The notes under the pieces: model-generated | Database searches by the model: none | Told to the model about the DNA's origin: nothing | What the model saw: the letters and a program-made list of their open reading frames with translations, nothing else | Shown: positions 8,505-19,021 of the stretch, piece by piece | Position numbering within the stretch: position 1 is the stretch's first letter | How the letters are laid out: each line of letters begins with the position of its first letter | Source of the DNA: Verticillium longisporum | Lineage: Eukaryota; Ascomycota; Sordariomycetes; Glomerellales; Plectosphaerellaceae | Direction of reading: 5' to 3' | DNA: 64,000 nt | Assembly: GCA_019188255.1 (NCBI GenBank) | Contig: JAETXT010000005.1 | Span: 5,704,001 to 5,768,000 of the forward strand | Translations under genes and position numbers: made by a program

Positions 8505-11500
8505 CTAATTGGGTTGCTGTTGATCCGCTGCTGCTCTTCCTTGTGATTGTTCATATGTCTTGACGAGGTCGTCTGCCACGTTTCGCCGCGGTTCCCACGA
8601 ATTCTCGCTTTCTGGGTATCCTTCCTACTTGATGAGGTACTGCCGATTGCGTGGTGGTCCCCTGTGGTTAACTATTCTCTCGACTGCGTATACGTCTTCT
8701 GTTCCCATGGCTGGTAGTATCTTGTTGACCCGTGGCTGAGGTAGTGGTTGGTTTTCTCTGCCTTTCCAATTTTCTAAGCACGATACGTGGAATACGTTAT
8801 GTACTTTGTAGCTGGGGGTAGCTGTAGCCTATATGCTAGACCATGGCTACCTATCTTCTCAGTAATTCTAAATGGTCCGAGGTATTTATCGGATAGCTTC
8901 TTGCTGGGTCTCTGCTGTTTAATCGTTCTCGTGGAGAGGAGAACTAGGTCTCCTACCTCGTATTCTTTCCGAATTCTTCCTCGGTTGTAATAGCGGGCCT
9001 GGTGTCTGCTGCTAGTCTCCAAGAGTCCACGGATTGTCTTTCTCTTGGTCATCCACTGGGCTGCTTGCAGTTCTGCTGTCTCTGAGTTCCCTTGTCGTCG
9101 CGTGGCTCGGCCTAGGTCCCCCGGTCCGGCCGGGTTGTATCCCATTAGTGCTTCTGCTGGTGATTGCTGGATTGTTGTGTGGAATGATGTGTTATATACG
9201 AATTCCGCCATAGGGAGTAGGGAAATCCAGTCCGTTTGTTCGTAGTTGCAGAACACTCTGAGGTAGTGTTCCAGGTTCTGATTCTGTCGTTCTGTCTGGC
9301 CGTCGGTCTGTGGGTGGAAGGCTGTTGAGAGTCGTCTCTTTGTTCCCATCATCTTGCACAAAGTCGTCCAAAACTTGCTGGTGAACAGTGACCCTCTATC
9401 CGAGACCATGCCTTTTGGGAGGCCATATCTCTTGAACACGTGGTCCCATAGCGTGGTTGCTAGACCGGCTGCTGTGAGTCCACTGCTGGTTGGTACGTAT
9501 GTGGCATGCTTTGTGAAGCGGTCCACGATAACTAGTATAGCGTCTTGTTTGCCGACCTTAGGGAGTCCTGTAATGAAGTCCATGGATATTTCCTCAAAGG
9601 GACCGTTGGGTGGCGGTAGGCTGCCTAATTGGCCGTACGGCTTGTGGTGTCGGGGTTTTGTTGTCTGACACATTGGGCATGTGGGGACATATTCCTTAAC
9701 ATCTTTGGTTAAGTTGTTCCAGAAGTATGTATTTTTAAGCCGGGCAATAGTCTTCCTGACTCCTTGGTGCCCCGCTGTTGGGCTATCGTGGGCTTGCTGT
9801 AGGATTTCGTTTCTGAGGGCCTTGTCCTGTGGAATAAAGATCTTATTCTTAAAGGTTAGTAGGCCACTTGCTTCTGTTTGCCAGTCGGGCAGCCTTTGCT
9901 CCTTTCTTGCCCCACAGAAGGTGTCATTTCCCTGGGCTTCTAGGATAGCTTCTTCAATGGGTCTGTTGTCTGGCTGCTGGTCTGTCGCGGTGATAGCCCC
10001 GACGATATTAAGGAATCGTTTTGTCCACGACGGTAGGTGATGTGCCCTCGCCTGCTCCTGTTCTCCCTGACTTGGCTTGTGGTCGGGCCTCCTAGAGAGG
10101 CCATCCGCCGGGTTCCTGTTGCCTGCCCGGTATTCGATGGTGAAGTCGAACTCTGATAGCGCTTGTAACCATCTTCCCTGTCGTCCTGAGATCTTCGGTT
10201 TTTCTATGAGATATTTGTGGTTAAGGTGGTCGGTTAGGACCTCAACTGTTGATCCACTGTAGGCAAGGTATTGTCTCCATATCTTGAAAGACTCCACGAT
10301 CGCCATCATTTCTGCTTCTGGCGTATCGTATCGTAGCTCTGCACCTTTAAGCTTTTTGAAAAGTACGCAACCGGTTTCCAGCAGCCGTTCTCCAGTTGAG
10401 ACAGGACTGCTCCAATTGCGAAGTTTGATGCATCGGGCTCAATTCTCGTTTTTAATCTGTTATCGAAGTGCCGGAGGATAGGAGCCCTCGTGAACATGAA
10501 CTTCAGTTTTTGGAAGGCTGCTAGGTCAGTGGTATTCAGCTGGAAGTCTGCTGCTGGTTGTTCGGCGTTCTTGCTAGTTAGGGGGCCGCGATTTTCGAGT
10601 AGTTCTTGATGAAACGCCTATAAAAGCCCGTAAACCCAAGGAATCCTTGGAGGTCTTTTAGGGATCGGGGGTCGGCCAGTCCCTCACTGCGGCAATTCGT
10701 TCTTCCGCAACGTATACGCCTGTAGGGGAGATCATGAACCCTAGAAACTCTACCGTTGTCGTGCTAAAGTCGCATTTTTCTGGATTTACGTAGAGGTTCC
10801 ATTCTCGAAGTCTTCTAAGTACCGCTCTGGTGTTCCGCTGGTGTTCTTCTGGTGTTGTTGAGTATATCAAGATATCGTCCATATAAACGACGCATATTGT
10901 GTCCACGAGGCCGGCTAGTGCCTTGTTGATGTATGCCTGGAAGGTGGCTGGTGCGTTCGCGAGGCCGAATGGCATAACAAGGTATTCGAAGTGGCCGTAT
11001 TTTGTTCTAAATGCCGTTTTCCACTCGTCCCCTGTTTTGATGCGTAGTCGGTGATAAGCATCTTTCAGGTCCAGTTTCGTGAATAACCTGGCTGTTGCCA
11101 ACCGGTCGAGTAGCTCGTGGATAAGCGGGAGGGCGGTGCGGTCTTTCTTCGTGATCTTATTGAGTCCCCTATAGTCGACGCACATCCTGAGCTTGCCACC
11201 CTTCTTTGGGACAAACAGTACGGGGGCACCAGCAGGGCTAGTGGAGTGTCTGATCCATCCCTTTTTTAACGAGTCGTTTACGTATTCCCTCAGTGTTTCC
11301 AATTCCTTTTCTGCTAGGGCGTAGATGGGTCCGAAGGGTGGTTTCTTTCCGTCCTCGAGTTCTATCGAATGATCCCATTGGTGATGCTGCGGCAGGGTTG
11401 CTGCTTGTTCAACATCGAATACGTCCCTGAACTCGTGGTATTCCGCTGGGACTATGGCGGGTGGCTCGTTTCTCTTGTTGTGCTCCTGCGGGGTGCCGTG

Positions 11501-11995
11501 GGGGAGCCCATACATTCTGTGGTATGATTGAGGCTACCGTTAGGGATTGGTGGATTGCGCTCCTGATTTGTTTTCTTGTCGATATGATTCTGATGTCTTG
11601 TTTCCTGATGGGGTATCTCCAGTGGCCCCGCAACCAGTCGTTTATCGGCTGTACCTGGGCCAGCCAGGGTCTTCCTAAGATGACGTCGTACCCGTTCGCA
11701 ATATTGTCTGCTACCGTGTACTCTGTTGTCATCATGCGCTTTGTCCCGGGGTCATCCGTTACTCGGCTGGTGATCCTTTTTCGCCGTAGGTGCTTGTCTC
11801 CCTGTTTCGGAATGCCCCACCTAGCTTGCCCTGCTTTTCCCCCAGCTGTTCTCCGGCTTCCCTTAGGAGGTCGCTGCTGATGACGTTGACATCGGCTCCT
11901 CCGTCTAGCATTGCCTCTCCCTTAACCCAACTATTGCCAATACGTAGTTCAATAGTTGCTTCGTACCGTTTTGGTCTCGGGAGCGGCGGTTCTTC
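8505..11995 (-). CDS. pol: Retrotransposon pol: protease, RT, RNase H, integrase, chromodomain
   Basis: Protease-like [11 protein letters not shown] is at about 11890 (family norm is D-S/T-G). Reverse transcriptase at 10658-11515 has [11 protein letters not shown]. RNase H is at about 10310-10560 with [15 protein letters not shown]. Integrase at 8774-10309 has an HHCC finger ([10 protein letters not shown]... CPMCQ) and a D-D-E core ([33 protein letters not shown]). A chromodomain at about 8540-8700 has [14 protein letters not shown] and [12 protein letters not shown]. The frame breaks at five 5-base homopolymers (11839-11843, 10667-10671, 10581-10585, 10353-10357, 8814-8818); in each case one more base would bring neighbouring domains into register. 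Another break near 11500-11540 is not so explained. A TAG at 8625-8627 replaces the conserved chromodomain Trp. Confidence 0.9.
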
Positions 11996-13237
11996 CTATT
12001 GGGGGTCTCCTGTTGTTCTTCCCCCAAGCGGTTCGCGGTTTGCCGCCGAGTGCCACTTACACGACTTATGCGTGTGGCCTTGTTTTCCGCAACTTGTACA
12101 CGACGCCTCTGGGCAGCTGCTAGCGTAGTGTCCATGCTTGTTGCAATTGTAGCACCTGACGTCGTCTAGGGCCTCGGGCCTTCTTCTGTCTGTCTGCCGC
12201 TGTTCTGTTGTTGGCCCGTGAGGTGTGGTGGATTGGTTCGGCCAGCTACCTGGTTTTCGGTCGTCTCTTCCTTGCGGTTGCTCGTCGGCTGTTCTTCCGT
12301 GGGTCTTGTTTTGGGTCTGTCGCGGGTTGTCTCGGCTTCTCTCCTCATTATCCCAGCGTTGTTTCAGGCTTCTCTTAGTCCGCAGTAGGGTCTCTGCCCT
12401 CTTAGCTGCTCCATTTAGCTCTGTTCTTGTGCGGGGAATTCCCTGGGCCATGATCTGTTGCACAAGATCTGGGTCAAGTTTCGCAAGCAAAAGCGTTACC
12501 CTGTAGATCTGCGGCAGGGGTTCGGGTAGCTCCGCTTCCAGGCTATCGTAGGCGTCCACAAAGTCTTGGTATTTCTGACCAGGGGCTTGAAACCGCTGAT
12601 CCCGCCCATGTAGTTTGATGATTGTCTGGAGCACTCGGGTATCATCGTCGTCCACGTCGCCCTTTAGCCAGGCCCCCATTGCTCTCCAGGTGACTTCGTG
12701 GATGGACCCGTATTCTGTCTGTACATGCGATGTCCATCTCCGCTGCAAGGCATCAGTGAGGCAGTTGCTCGCGTATGCGACTTTGTCGATATCTCTGCGG
12801 AAACTCTTCTCGTCGAGCTGGAATCGCACGTCGAGGCTAAACAAGAAGGTATTAAGTTCCGACCAGGACGTCCCCTTGTACCGAATAGCTGGTAGTTGTA
12901 TCTTCGTGAAGGGCGTGCCTTGTGGTTCTTCGTAGGGTGTTGCCCTAAGTGCTGGTGCTGGTCTGCTGGTTGCTCCCGGTGGTGGGCTTGTTGGGTCTCC
13001 CCTTCGGAGCGCGGCTAGTTCTTCGTGTTTCCTTTTCCTTGCGAGTTTACGCCGTTCTTCCTCTAACTGTCGGTCCAGTTCCTCGTCTGTGATCAACAGC
13101 AGGTCATCGAGTGTATCATTCTCGGTATCTTGTCCTTGTTCTGTATCGGGTCTTGATTGCATTGGTTCTTCGGTGTTCTCCGTCTGCTGTCCTGCAGCAG
13201 CCTGTCTTCTGGTACTCCGCACGTCTCTGGTCGACAT
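11996..13237 (-). CDS. gag: Retrotransposon gag with two CCHC zinc knuckles
   Basis: 413 residues, beginning 44 bases inside the 5' LTR. The N-terminal 100 residues are charged and low-complexity. The middle resembles the Ty3-type capsid region (RYKGTSWSELNTFLF, QRRWTSHVQTEY). The C-terminus has CYNCNKHGHYASSC and CTSCGKQGHTHKSC, two CX2CX4HX4C nucleocapsid knuckles. The frame closes with TAG (11996-11998), and the protease frame continues in the same phase directly after it. Gag and pol are thus separated by a single in-frame amber codon, either a natural recoding site or a TGG-to-TAG change. Confidence 0.93.
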   Translation of the reverse strand: MSTRDVRSTRRQAAAGQQTENTEEPMQSRPDTEQGQDTENDTLDDLLLITDEELDRQLEEERRKLARKRKHEELAALRRGDPTSPPPGATSRPAPALRATPYEEPQGTPFTKIQLPAIRYKGTSWSELNTFLFSLDVRFQLDEKSFRRDIDKVAYASNCLTDALQRRWTSHVQTEYGSIHEVTWRAMGAWLKGDVDDDDTRVLQTIIKLHGRDQRFQAPGQKYQDFVDAYDSLEAELPEPLPQIYRVTLLLAKLDPDLVQQIMAQGIPRTRTELNGAAKRAETLLRTKRSLKQRWDNEERSRDNPRQTQNKTHGRTADEQPQGRDDRKPGSWPNQSTTPHGPTTEQRQTDRRRPEALDDVRCYNCNKHGHYASSCPEASCTSCGKQGHTHKSCKWHSAANREPLGGRTTGDPQ

Positions 13238-13270
13238 ATTGTCCCAACGGTCGTCGCTCCCCAGGGGTAG

Positions 13271-13280
13271 ATCGATTATT
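13271..13280 (-). other. Self-priming type primer binding site
   Basis: One base inside the 5' LTR the minus strand reads AATAATCGAT. This is the exact complement of ATCGATTATT inside the LTR (13351-13360), about 38 bases downstream of a TATAAG box (13393-13398). No TGG, the usual start of a tRNA-complementary site, follows the LTR. This matches the Tf1/sushi arrangement, in which the 5' end of the RNA folds back to prime reverse transcription. Confidence 0.65.
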
Positions 13281-13281
13281 A

Positions 13282-13495
13282 TGTCAAGGAGTCTTGTGCA
13301 ACGAGTGAAGGGTTCAACTGTTGGTCTCTTGGGGGTCTCTAGGAAGATAGAATAATCGATACCCTTCTCTAAATCTTAGTCCGTTGACCTTTCTTATAAC
13401 TATTCCCTCACTGCGCTCGGTCCTCTCTTCTTGATTCCTACGATCAAACAACAGGCGATCCCCTGTTGGTCTCATACCTCCCTCAGGTCCTGACA
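13282..13495 (-). repeat. 5' LTR of the retrotransposon
   Basis: 214 bp, identical by eye to 6395-6608. It carries the presumed promoter (TATAAG at 13393-13398 on the minus strand) and the sequence complementary to the primer site. GGAGG directly follows at 13496-13500 as the second copy of the target duplication. Confidence 0.95.
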
Positions 13496-13500
13496 GGAGG

Positions 13501-14696
13501 ACTGGTTCGATCCGGACGCAGACTCCGATGCGGATGGTTACGCTGAGAATATGGAGCGTGTTGAGGCCGCTGCACAGGCTTGCATGGAACGATCCCTCCA
13601 GCAACGTCAAGAGCAATGCTCCTCTCGCGCGGACACTGTCAACGCTGCCGTCCCGGAATCCTTGTACGACAAGGCTCGAGACCAACAAGACCAGCTCACG
13701 CAGGAAGAGCGCAACATTTTGCTTGGCCGTAACGACGTCATCGGAAGAGCGCTCGCCCAGCCAGACTCTCTCACTGTTCAGGATGTTCATGACCTGTTCT
13801 GCTGGCCACTACCGGACGTGGCGCGCAACAACATCCAACGCGCCACGGGCGGAAGACTCAGCACGCCTATTGAGGTCTACGCCAAGGCCAAAGAGGCGAT
13901 AGATGGCGGGAATTTCGAGACGCTTACGAATGCCGCCCAGGTTCAGCTCCTTACGAATGGTTTTCACGAAAAGATCGACGGTTCATGTCCGGCAAGATAT
14001 ATGGCAGCTTTTCATTCTCCAGGATACGGGCATGCCGTCAATCTCATATCAAGAAGGCTCATCCCGGACCTCATCTCAGTTACCCAGGCTGCCGCCAGAC
14101 GCCAATTTCCGCCGAGGGCGTCGAGCCAACCTGTGGCAATAGCGACTCCAATCTCACAAGCTGATTTCCAAGGAGGGCCTTGGCCACCTGCATCGGCGGT
14201 GGAGTTACGCTCTGCCATGCAGATATTCATGAACGACAGCAATATCAGAGGCTACGATGCTGGGCTGCGGTGGTCTGCTTTGCCCGAGGCCGAAAAGGAG
14301 ACCTATCGCACGCGATCTGAAGCGGTCCGCCGCGAAGCCTGGGCCTGGTACGAGACAGCAATAGCCCAGGACCCAGATCGCTTCAACCCAACTCGCGTCG
14401 CACCACATCGTGTGCCACTTGAAGTGCATGTGCCTCAGACAGAGGGCGGGAAACAGCGGTATCAGGATGTCGCACGGGAACGGGATTTCTGCCGAAGATA
14501 CGAGAAACAGGTGTACGGAATGCCTAAAATAATCACGGGCCTTGGATTATTCTGCAACGAGAGGAGTGTGGGAACGGGTTCTCAAGAGTTTCATGAGGTA
14601 TTGCAGATATGGCGGGCCATGTCTGAGGAGCAAAGAGACAAGTACAACGAAGAGGCCAAGTCACTCAACGTTACTACCCAGGCTGCCGATCGTTAG
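13501..14696 (+). pseudogene. 3' part of the transposon-split gene, with HMG-box-like segments
   Basis: The frame runs from 13501 in phase with the 5' fragment at 6349-6394; together they would encode about 413 residues. An internal ATG at 13551 gives a 381-residue open frame that could still be translated. Two segments resemble HMG boxes: MQIFMNDSNIRGYDAGLRW...LPEAEKETYRTRSEAVRREA, and TGLGLFCNER...EVLQIWRAMSEEQRDKYNEEAK, the latter with the W-x-x-M-S-E-E-x-x-x-K-Y spacing of HMG proteins. Some basic consensus residues are missing, so DNA binding is inferred. The intact gene could encode a chromatin or transcription factor. The intervening retrotransposon separates it from its promoter and first codons. 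Confidence 0.75.
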
Positions 14697-14928
14697 GGAG
14701 GGACCTAAGGACACGAAGAGTCTGGAAAATCTCATTAGACTGGAACAGACGATCACTTTAACACAGCGATTGTTGAAAACAAGCTCCTCAACAGCAATCT
14801 CCTGATGCCTCCATGGACATGCGTCTCGCGACCAAAGTAATTCAGGTGCACCAGATATTTAGGTCCAAAATCTTGTTTGGAGAATTGATCCTGCAGCCTT
14901 TGATACCCCTTGCTAACAAGCCCCAGGT

Positions 14929-16289
14929 CTACAAAGATGCCTTCGTAGCGTCGATATCGCGCATGGCCTTCGAGTACCAAGCCTACCAAAGATGTCAGTC
15001 TCGTCCTAGAGGTCATATTTCGGGGCAGTTGGGAACTCACAGTCTCGATGCCCGCGCCGACGTTCTTCATGCCAATCTTCTGGAGGAACCACGGCGTTTG
15101 AATCTTCTTCGCGTACACCTTCGCCGACGCATCGTCGACCTCCTTGTTGAACACAGTGTTCACCGGCAGCGACGGATTCAGCACCGCCGGCCGGCCAATG
15201 CCGACGGCATCGCAACCGCCCTCGCGGACAGCGCTCTCCATGCCCTGCCGCGTGCGGAAGCCGCCGGTGACAACGAGCGGCACGTCGGGGAACTGATCGC
15301 GGATGGCGGCCGCAAAGTCGAGGAAGAAGGCCTCGCGGGCTTTGGTGCGCTCCGACTTGCCTTCGACAGCACTGGGGCCAAGATTCATCTGCGACTTGTC
15401 AGCATGTTTGAACAGCGATTTGACGGACGCGGGGGTGGATGCTTACCGTTGGGTCCTCATACGTGCCACCGCTGACCTCGATGAAATCGACGCCAGCCTG
15501 CGTGATGAGCTTGAGCTGCTCAACGCAGTCGCCGAGCTCCGCCTCGCTCTGGTGATCGACTGAGTTGAGCTTGATGCCGACGCAGAACTCCTTGGGCACC
15601 ACGGCCCGGATGGCCTCGACGATATCGACCGCGAACCGCGCCCTCTTGGCGGGCGAGCCGCCGTACTCGTCTGTTCGCATGTTGGTCTTGGCCGAGAGGA
15701 ACTGTGCGACCAGATAGCCGTGGGCGCCGTGCACCTGCACACCCTGGAAGCCTGCCTCGGCGGTAATGCGCGCCGTCTCGGCGAACCGCCTGACGACCTC
15801 CTTGATCTCGTCAACGGACATGGCCTTGGGCGTGCCAAAGGCGATGGCGCTCAGGGCGCGCGAGATGGGATCGTCGCCGAGACGCAGCGGGACGGCGCTC
15901 GGGGCCAGTGTCTTGGCGAAGAAGCCCCTGTCGCCGGCACCCGGTGGTGACTGGCGGCCCGGGTGGTTGATCTGGACGACGGTCGGGGTGCCGTGGGTGT
16001 TGCAGACGGCGGCCCACTCCTTGAAGCTGGCGAGAACGGTCGAGGTCTCGACGGCCGAGCTGACGGCCGTGTCGCGAGGCCCGCCGAGGTGGACCTCGTC
16101 GACCTGGACGTTGCCGGTGAGGACAAGGCCCCAGCCGCCGGCGGCCCAGGCCTCGTAGACGCGAAGGAAGGACGGTGTGGGGAGGTGGGATCTATCGGCT
16201 AGCTGCTCGGTCATGGCGGCCTTGACAAGGCGATTGGGCAGCGTGAGACCGCATTTGAGGGTCAAAGGCTTGCTGATTTGGAGATCCAT
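14929..16289 (-). CDS. Old Yellow Enzyme-type NADH:flavin oxidoreductase
   Basis: Three exons (16289-15447, 15388-15041, 14982-14929) with introns of 58 bp each give about 414 residues. It is an FMN-binding TIM barrel of the OYE family: LPNRLVKAAMTE near the N-terminus, QINHPGRQSPPG, FQGVQVHGAHGYLVAQFLS with the H-G-x-H-G-Y motif, MRTDEYGGS, and GGCDAVGIGRPAVLNPSLP for phosphate binding. The last exon restores the usual ending GIETAWYSKAMRDI. Such enzymes reduce activated alkenes or related substrates with NAD(P)H; the substrate here is unknown. The gene stands alone between the split gene and a long gene-poor region. Confidence 0.92.
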
Positions 16290-17998
16290 GGTGTTATGAT
16301 GCCTGGTCAGGGGTGCGATGCAATTCTGTTGGGCTTCCTATTGGTAGGCTCAGATCAGTGAGACCAGGTGGTTTGTTGTTTCTGACAATATGTGAATTCG
16401 AGATTGGTCCAGCATGAACACGTTCCCTGGGATGATGTGACTTTTCACAGCCAGCCTCGCCGTCGAAAGGTTTGACGTTATTGCCACTCGGACTCGGACG
16501 TGAAGCCCTGATCTGGTTACTGGATTGAGACACGCGTGTCAATCTCGGCACATCTATCCTCCCGTTTGGGATCCCGCGTCCGTGGGACATGCTGTGCGGC
16601 ATTTGTCATCAAGCCGATGGGCCGCTTGAATCTTGTCTTTGGTAGAGCGCTCTATTCATTCTGAGAAGCAATGGAATCCTCTGATCGTAGCCATAACGAT
16701 GCCAGACTGGCGCTCTCTAGTGTCTTGAGTGGTTACACGAAGTGAGCAAATGCTGTGAAGTCTGTCGCCCAACAAATGACTGGTGCTCGCTCATCCAGCT
16801 GCAGCTTAAGGTGCTGACGACAGGGCCAAGGCGGGTATTAACCCTGTCCAGGCCAGCACGTCTGACTCGGTTTCAGCTCTGGGTCAGCAGTACATGATTC
16901 GAGCAGCGCATGATGCCTTTTTCCAGTGGCAAGACACAAAGTCTTCGGGTTGAGCCGATGAACAACAAACTTCTGCTCGTCAAGACCTTCGGAAGTGTGT
17001 CCACTGGGCTATCTGCCTTTCAACCCTTCGCCACAAATAACTTGATGGCTGTGCCGAGGATTAAAAGACTGGTTCGCGAAGGCCTGATTGATGTCTACAA
17101 AGGTTGACAGCTATTGAATGGACCGCTGTCGATGGGCTTATCAGCAGTCAATCTTTGCCATGGGCCTCATGATTTCATGACGCGAAGAGTCAAGCGCCAG
17201 AGAAGACAACATTCCGACGCCTGCAGTAATCACAATATCGCATTATAAATATGGTGTCGTGTTATGCGGCTCGACTCCCGCCACCACTCGGAGCCCTCAG
17301 ATCATGGGATGCATGACTTGATTGCATGGTATCACAGTATCCCAACAGTGAGCCGCACAACAACATCAGACCGATCGATCATCGTGCTCATCGCGAGGAG
17401 ATCATTTTGAGCGATATTCTCCCGTCCTCCCATTCTCAAGCAAGCCGAGGATCAAAAGGCCATGCAACCTCCAACGAGGATTAACCCCCTGAAACCTCAA
17501 GCCCCTGTTCCCACCCAATTCTGAATCACACCCAAGCCGTCGCATGGCCCGGCCTTCAGACGACACCCGTCTCCAAAGCCCGTGACCTCCTCCGAACCAG
17601 CCTTCTGGAACATGATCAGTCAGAGATGACCTGCCATCTGGTCCCAATGCGGCCACCACGGCCGCCAGACCGTCCATCGACGTGCTATTCTTCGATGGTG
17701 CATCCCGGTGACAGATCAGGAGCTGCGACGAGGCCCAGGGCACATCCTCCGCTGCGAGAGCTGGTTGATCGCAATGCATAAGAACCGATCATCGCCCTGA
17801 CGATCAGCTCGTGGATTGCCATTCTCTCCATTCGCTACCACAGACTCAGTGAACTCTTTCATTCTTTCTCCTTCAGGCAAGGAACATTCTTTTTTGGTAT
17901 TCTTCTTCCACCCGTCGTCGATCATTTCCATCTCTGTCGTTTTCGCCTCTAGTCTCTCGTTGCACGAAGCTCTTGCTATCCCCACATATACCGTCACT
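16290..17998. other. Intergenic region between divergent genes
   Basis: About 1.7 kb with no supported gene. It separates the minus-strand oxidoreductase from the plus-strand secreted protein and should contain both promoters. The last 180 bp are pyrimidine-rich, as in a fungal 5' leader. Confidence 0.5.
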
Positions 17999-18666
17999 AT
18001 GCAGTTCTCCGTCGCCATCATGGCCGCCAGCGCCAGCGTCGCTCTCGCAGGTCCGTCACCTCCCCCCCGATCAAGCGCCACGCACGGCGCATCCCTAAAG
18101 CACGCACCGCATCGCTAACGTCCAAGACAGCCTCCTCCTGGAGCCTCTTCCGCCGCCAGGCCAACGCCTGCTTCATCACAGGCACGACCGCCCTGCCGGC
18201 CATCGTCGAGGAGGACGTCGCCGGGTTCCAGGACCTCGTGACGTGCGACGCCAGCACCACGACGATCCAGGGCATCCCCGACGTGCAGGCCGGCAACGTC
18301 AAGTTCTCGGCCGTCAACTTTGCCGACGCCGGCGGCGACGTGTCGCCGCTGCAGTTTGCCCTCGACACGTTCGCGACGACCGAGCCCCTCGCCGACAACG
18401 ACCTCAACACGTTCACGAACCAGCTCGTCGTCTACCTCGCCACCGAGGCCGGCATCCGGTCCAACGGCGGCGACGTCGGCCAGATTAAGATTCCCAAGTT
18501 CTTCCTCGAGATGCAGGTGTCGCGCATCCGCGTCGCGCAGGGCGACACCCCTGCCGAGGCGGGCCTGCAGGTCGATCACCTGCGCGACAAGGTGCTCACG
18601 AACGGCGCGGGCGAGGACCAGGCGCTCAAGGACCAGGTGACGCAGCTCGCGGCGCAGACGGCGTGA
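17999..18666 (+). CDS. Small secreted protein of unknown function
   Basis: Two exons (17999-18050 and 18131-18666) give about 195 residues. Exon 1 encodes a signal peptide (MQFSVAIMAASASVALA). An FRR dibasic site follows shortly after, a possible Kex2 cleavage. The mature part contains only two Cys (ACFITG and VTCDAST), is acidic, and ends in helical ALKDQVTQLAAQTA. The pattern resembles a family of ascomycete secreted proteins with no assigned activity. The 80-bp intron directly after the signal peptide is typical of fungal secreted genes. The coding region is GC-rich at third positions, more than the flanks. No catalytic motif was recognised. Confidence 0.8.
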
Positions 18667-18670
18667 GGCG

Positions 18671-18700
18671 TTGCTGCTGCTGCTGCTGCTGCTGCTGCAG
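18671..18700. repeat. (GCT)n microsatellite
   Basis: About nine GCT/TGC triplets lie just after the stop codon of the secreted protein gene, in its presumed 3' untranslated region. Confidence 0.9.
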
Positions 18701-19021
18701 CACTAATAATGGGAGGGCGCGGCTGTAGAATCTTGGAAAATGGGTCGTTTCTGGCGTTGGGTACATGAGTACATTAGATACATGACGGCCTCGTGAGCCT
18801 GTTGGTACAATGGAAAAGAATAACAGAAAAAAAAATCGGTAATAAGACAAGCACCAAGAGGGGGGTAAAAAGAGAAGAGTGACATGCGTGTGACCACTAA
18901 AACCACCTCATCTTTACATCGTTGCGCCGGGAACTCCTGGACCCAATTGGTCCTTCTCAAGAAATCGAACAAACTCCGGAGTGGAGAGCCAAGGCTCGCA
19001 AACGCCCGAAGCGACGACTCA

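Larger units (their letters stand above)
6395..13495 (-). mobile_element. Full-length Ty3/gypsy chromodomain LTR retrotransposon
   Basis: A 7,101-bp element bounded by two 214-bp LTRs that look identical, each running TGTCA...TGACA, and by the 5-bp target duplication GGAGG (6390-6394 and 13496-13500). Read on the minus strand the order is 5' LTR, self-priming type primer site, gag, protease, reverse transcriptase, RNase H, integrase, chromodomain, an unrelated antisense gene, purine tract, 3' LTR. This order and the chromodomain place it in the chromovirus branch of Ty3/gypsy. Identical LTRs indicate a recent insertion. Pol has several frame breaks and a stop inside the chromodomain, so this copy may not be autonomous as assembled. 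Confidence 0.95.

Noticed and set aside
9681..10040. Plus-strand frames across the pol region
   Set aside because: They are antisense shadows of integrase and RNase H, unlike the spliced antisense gene at 7536-8393, which does not overlap pol.
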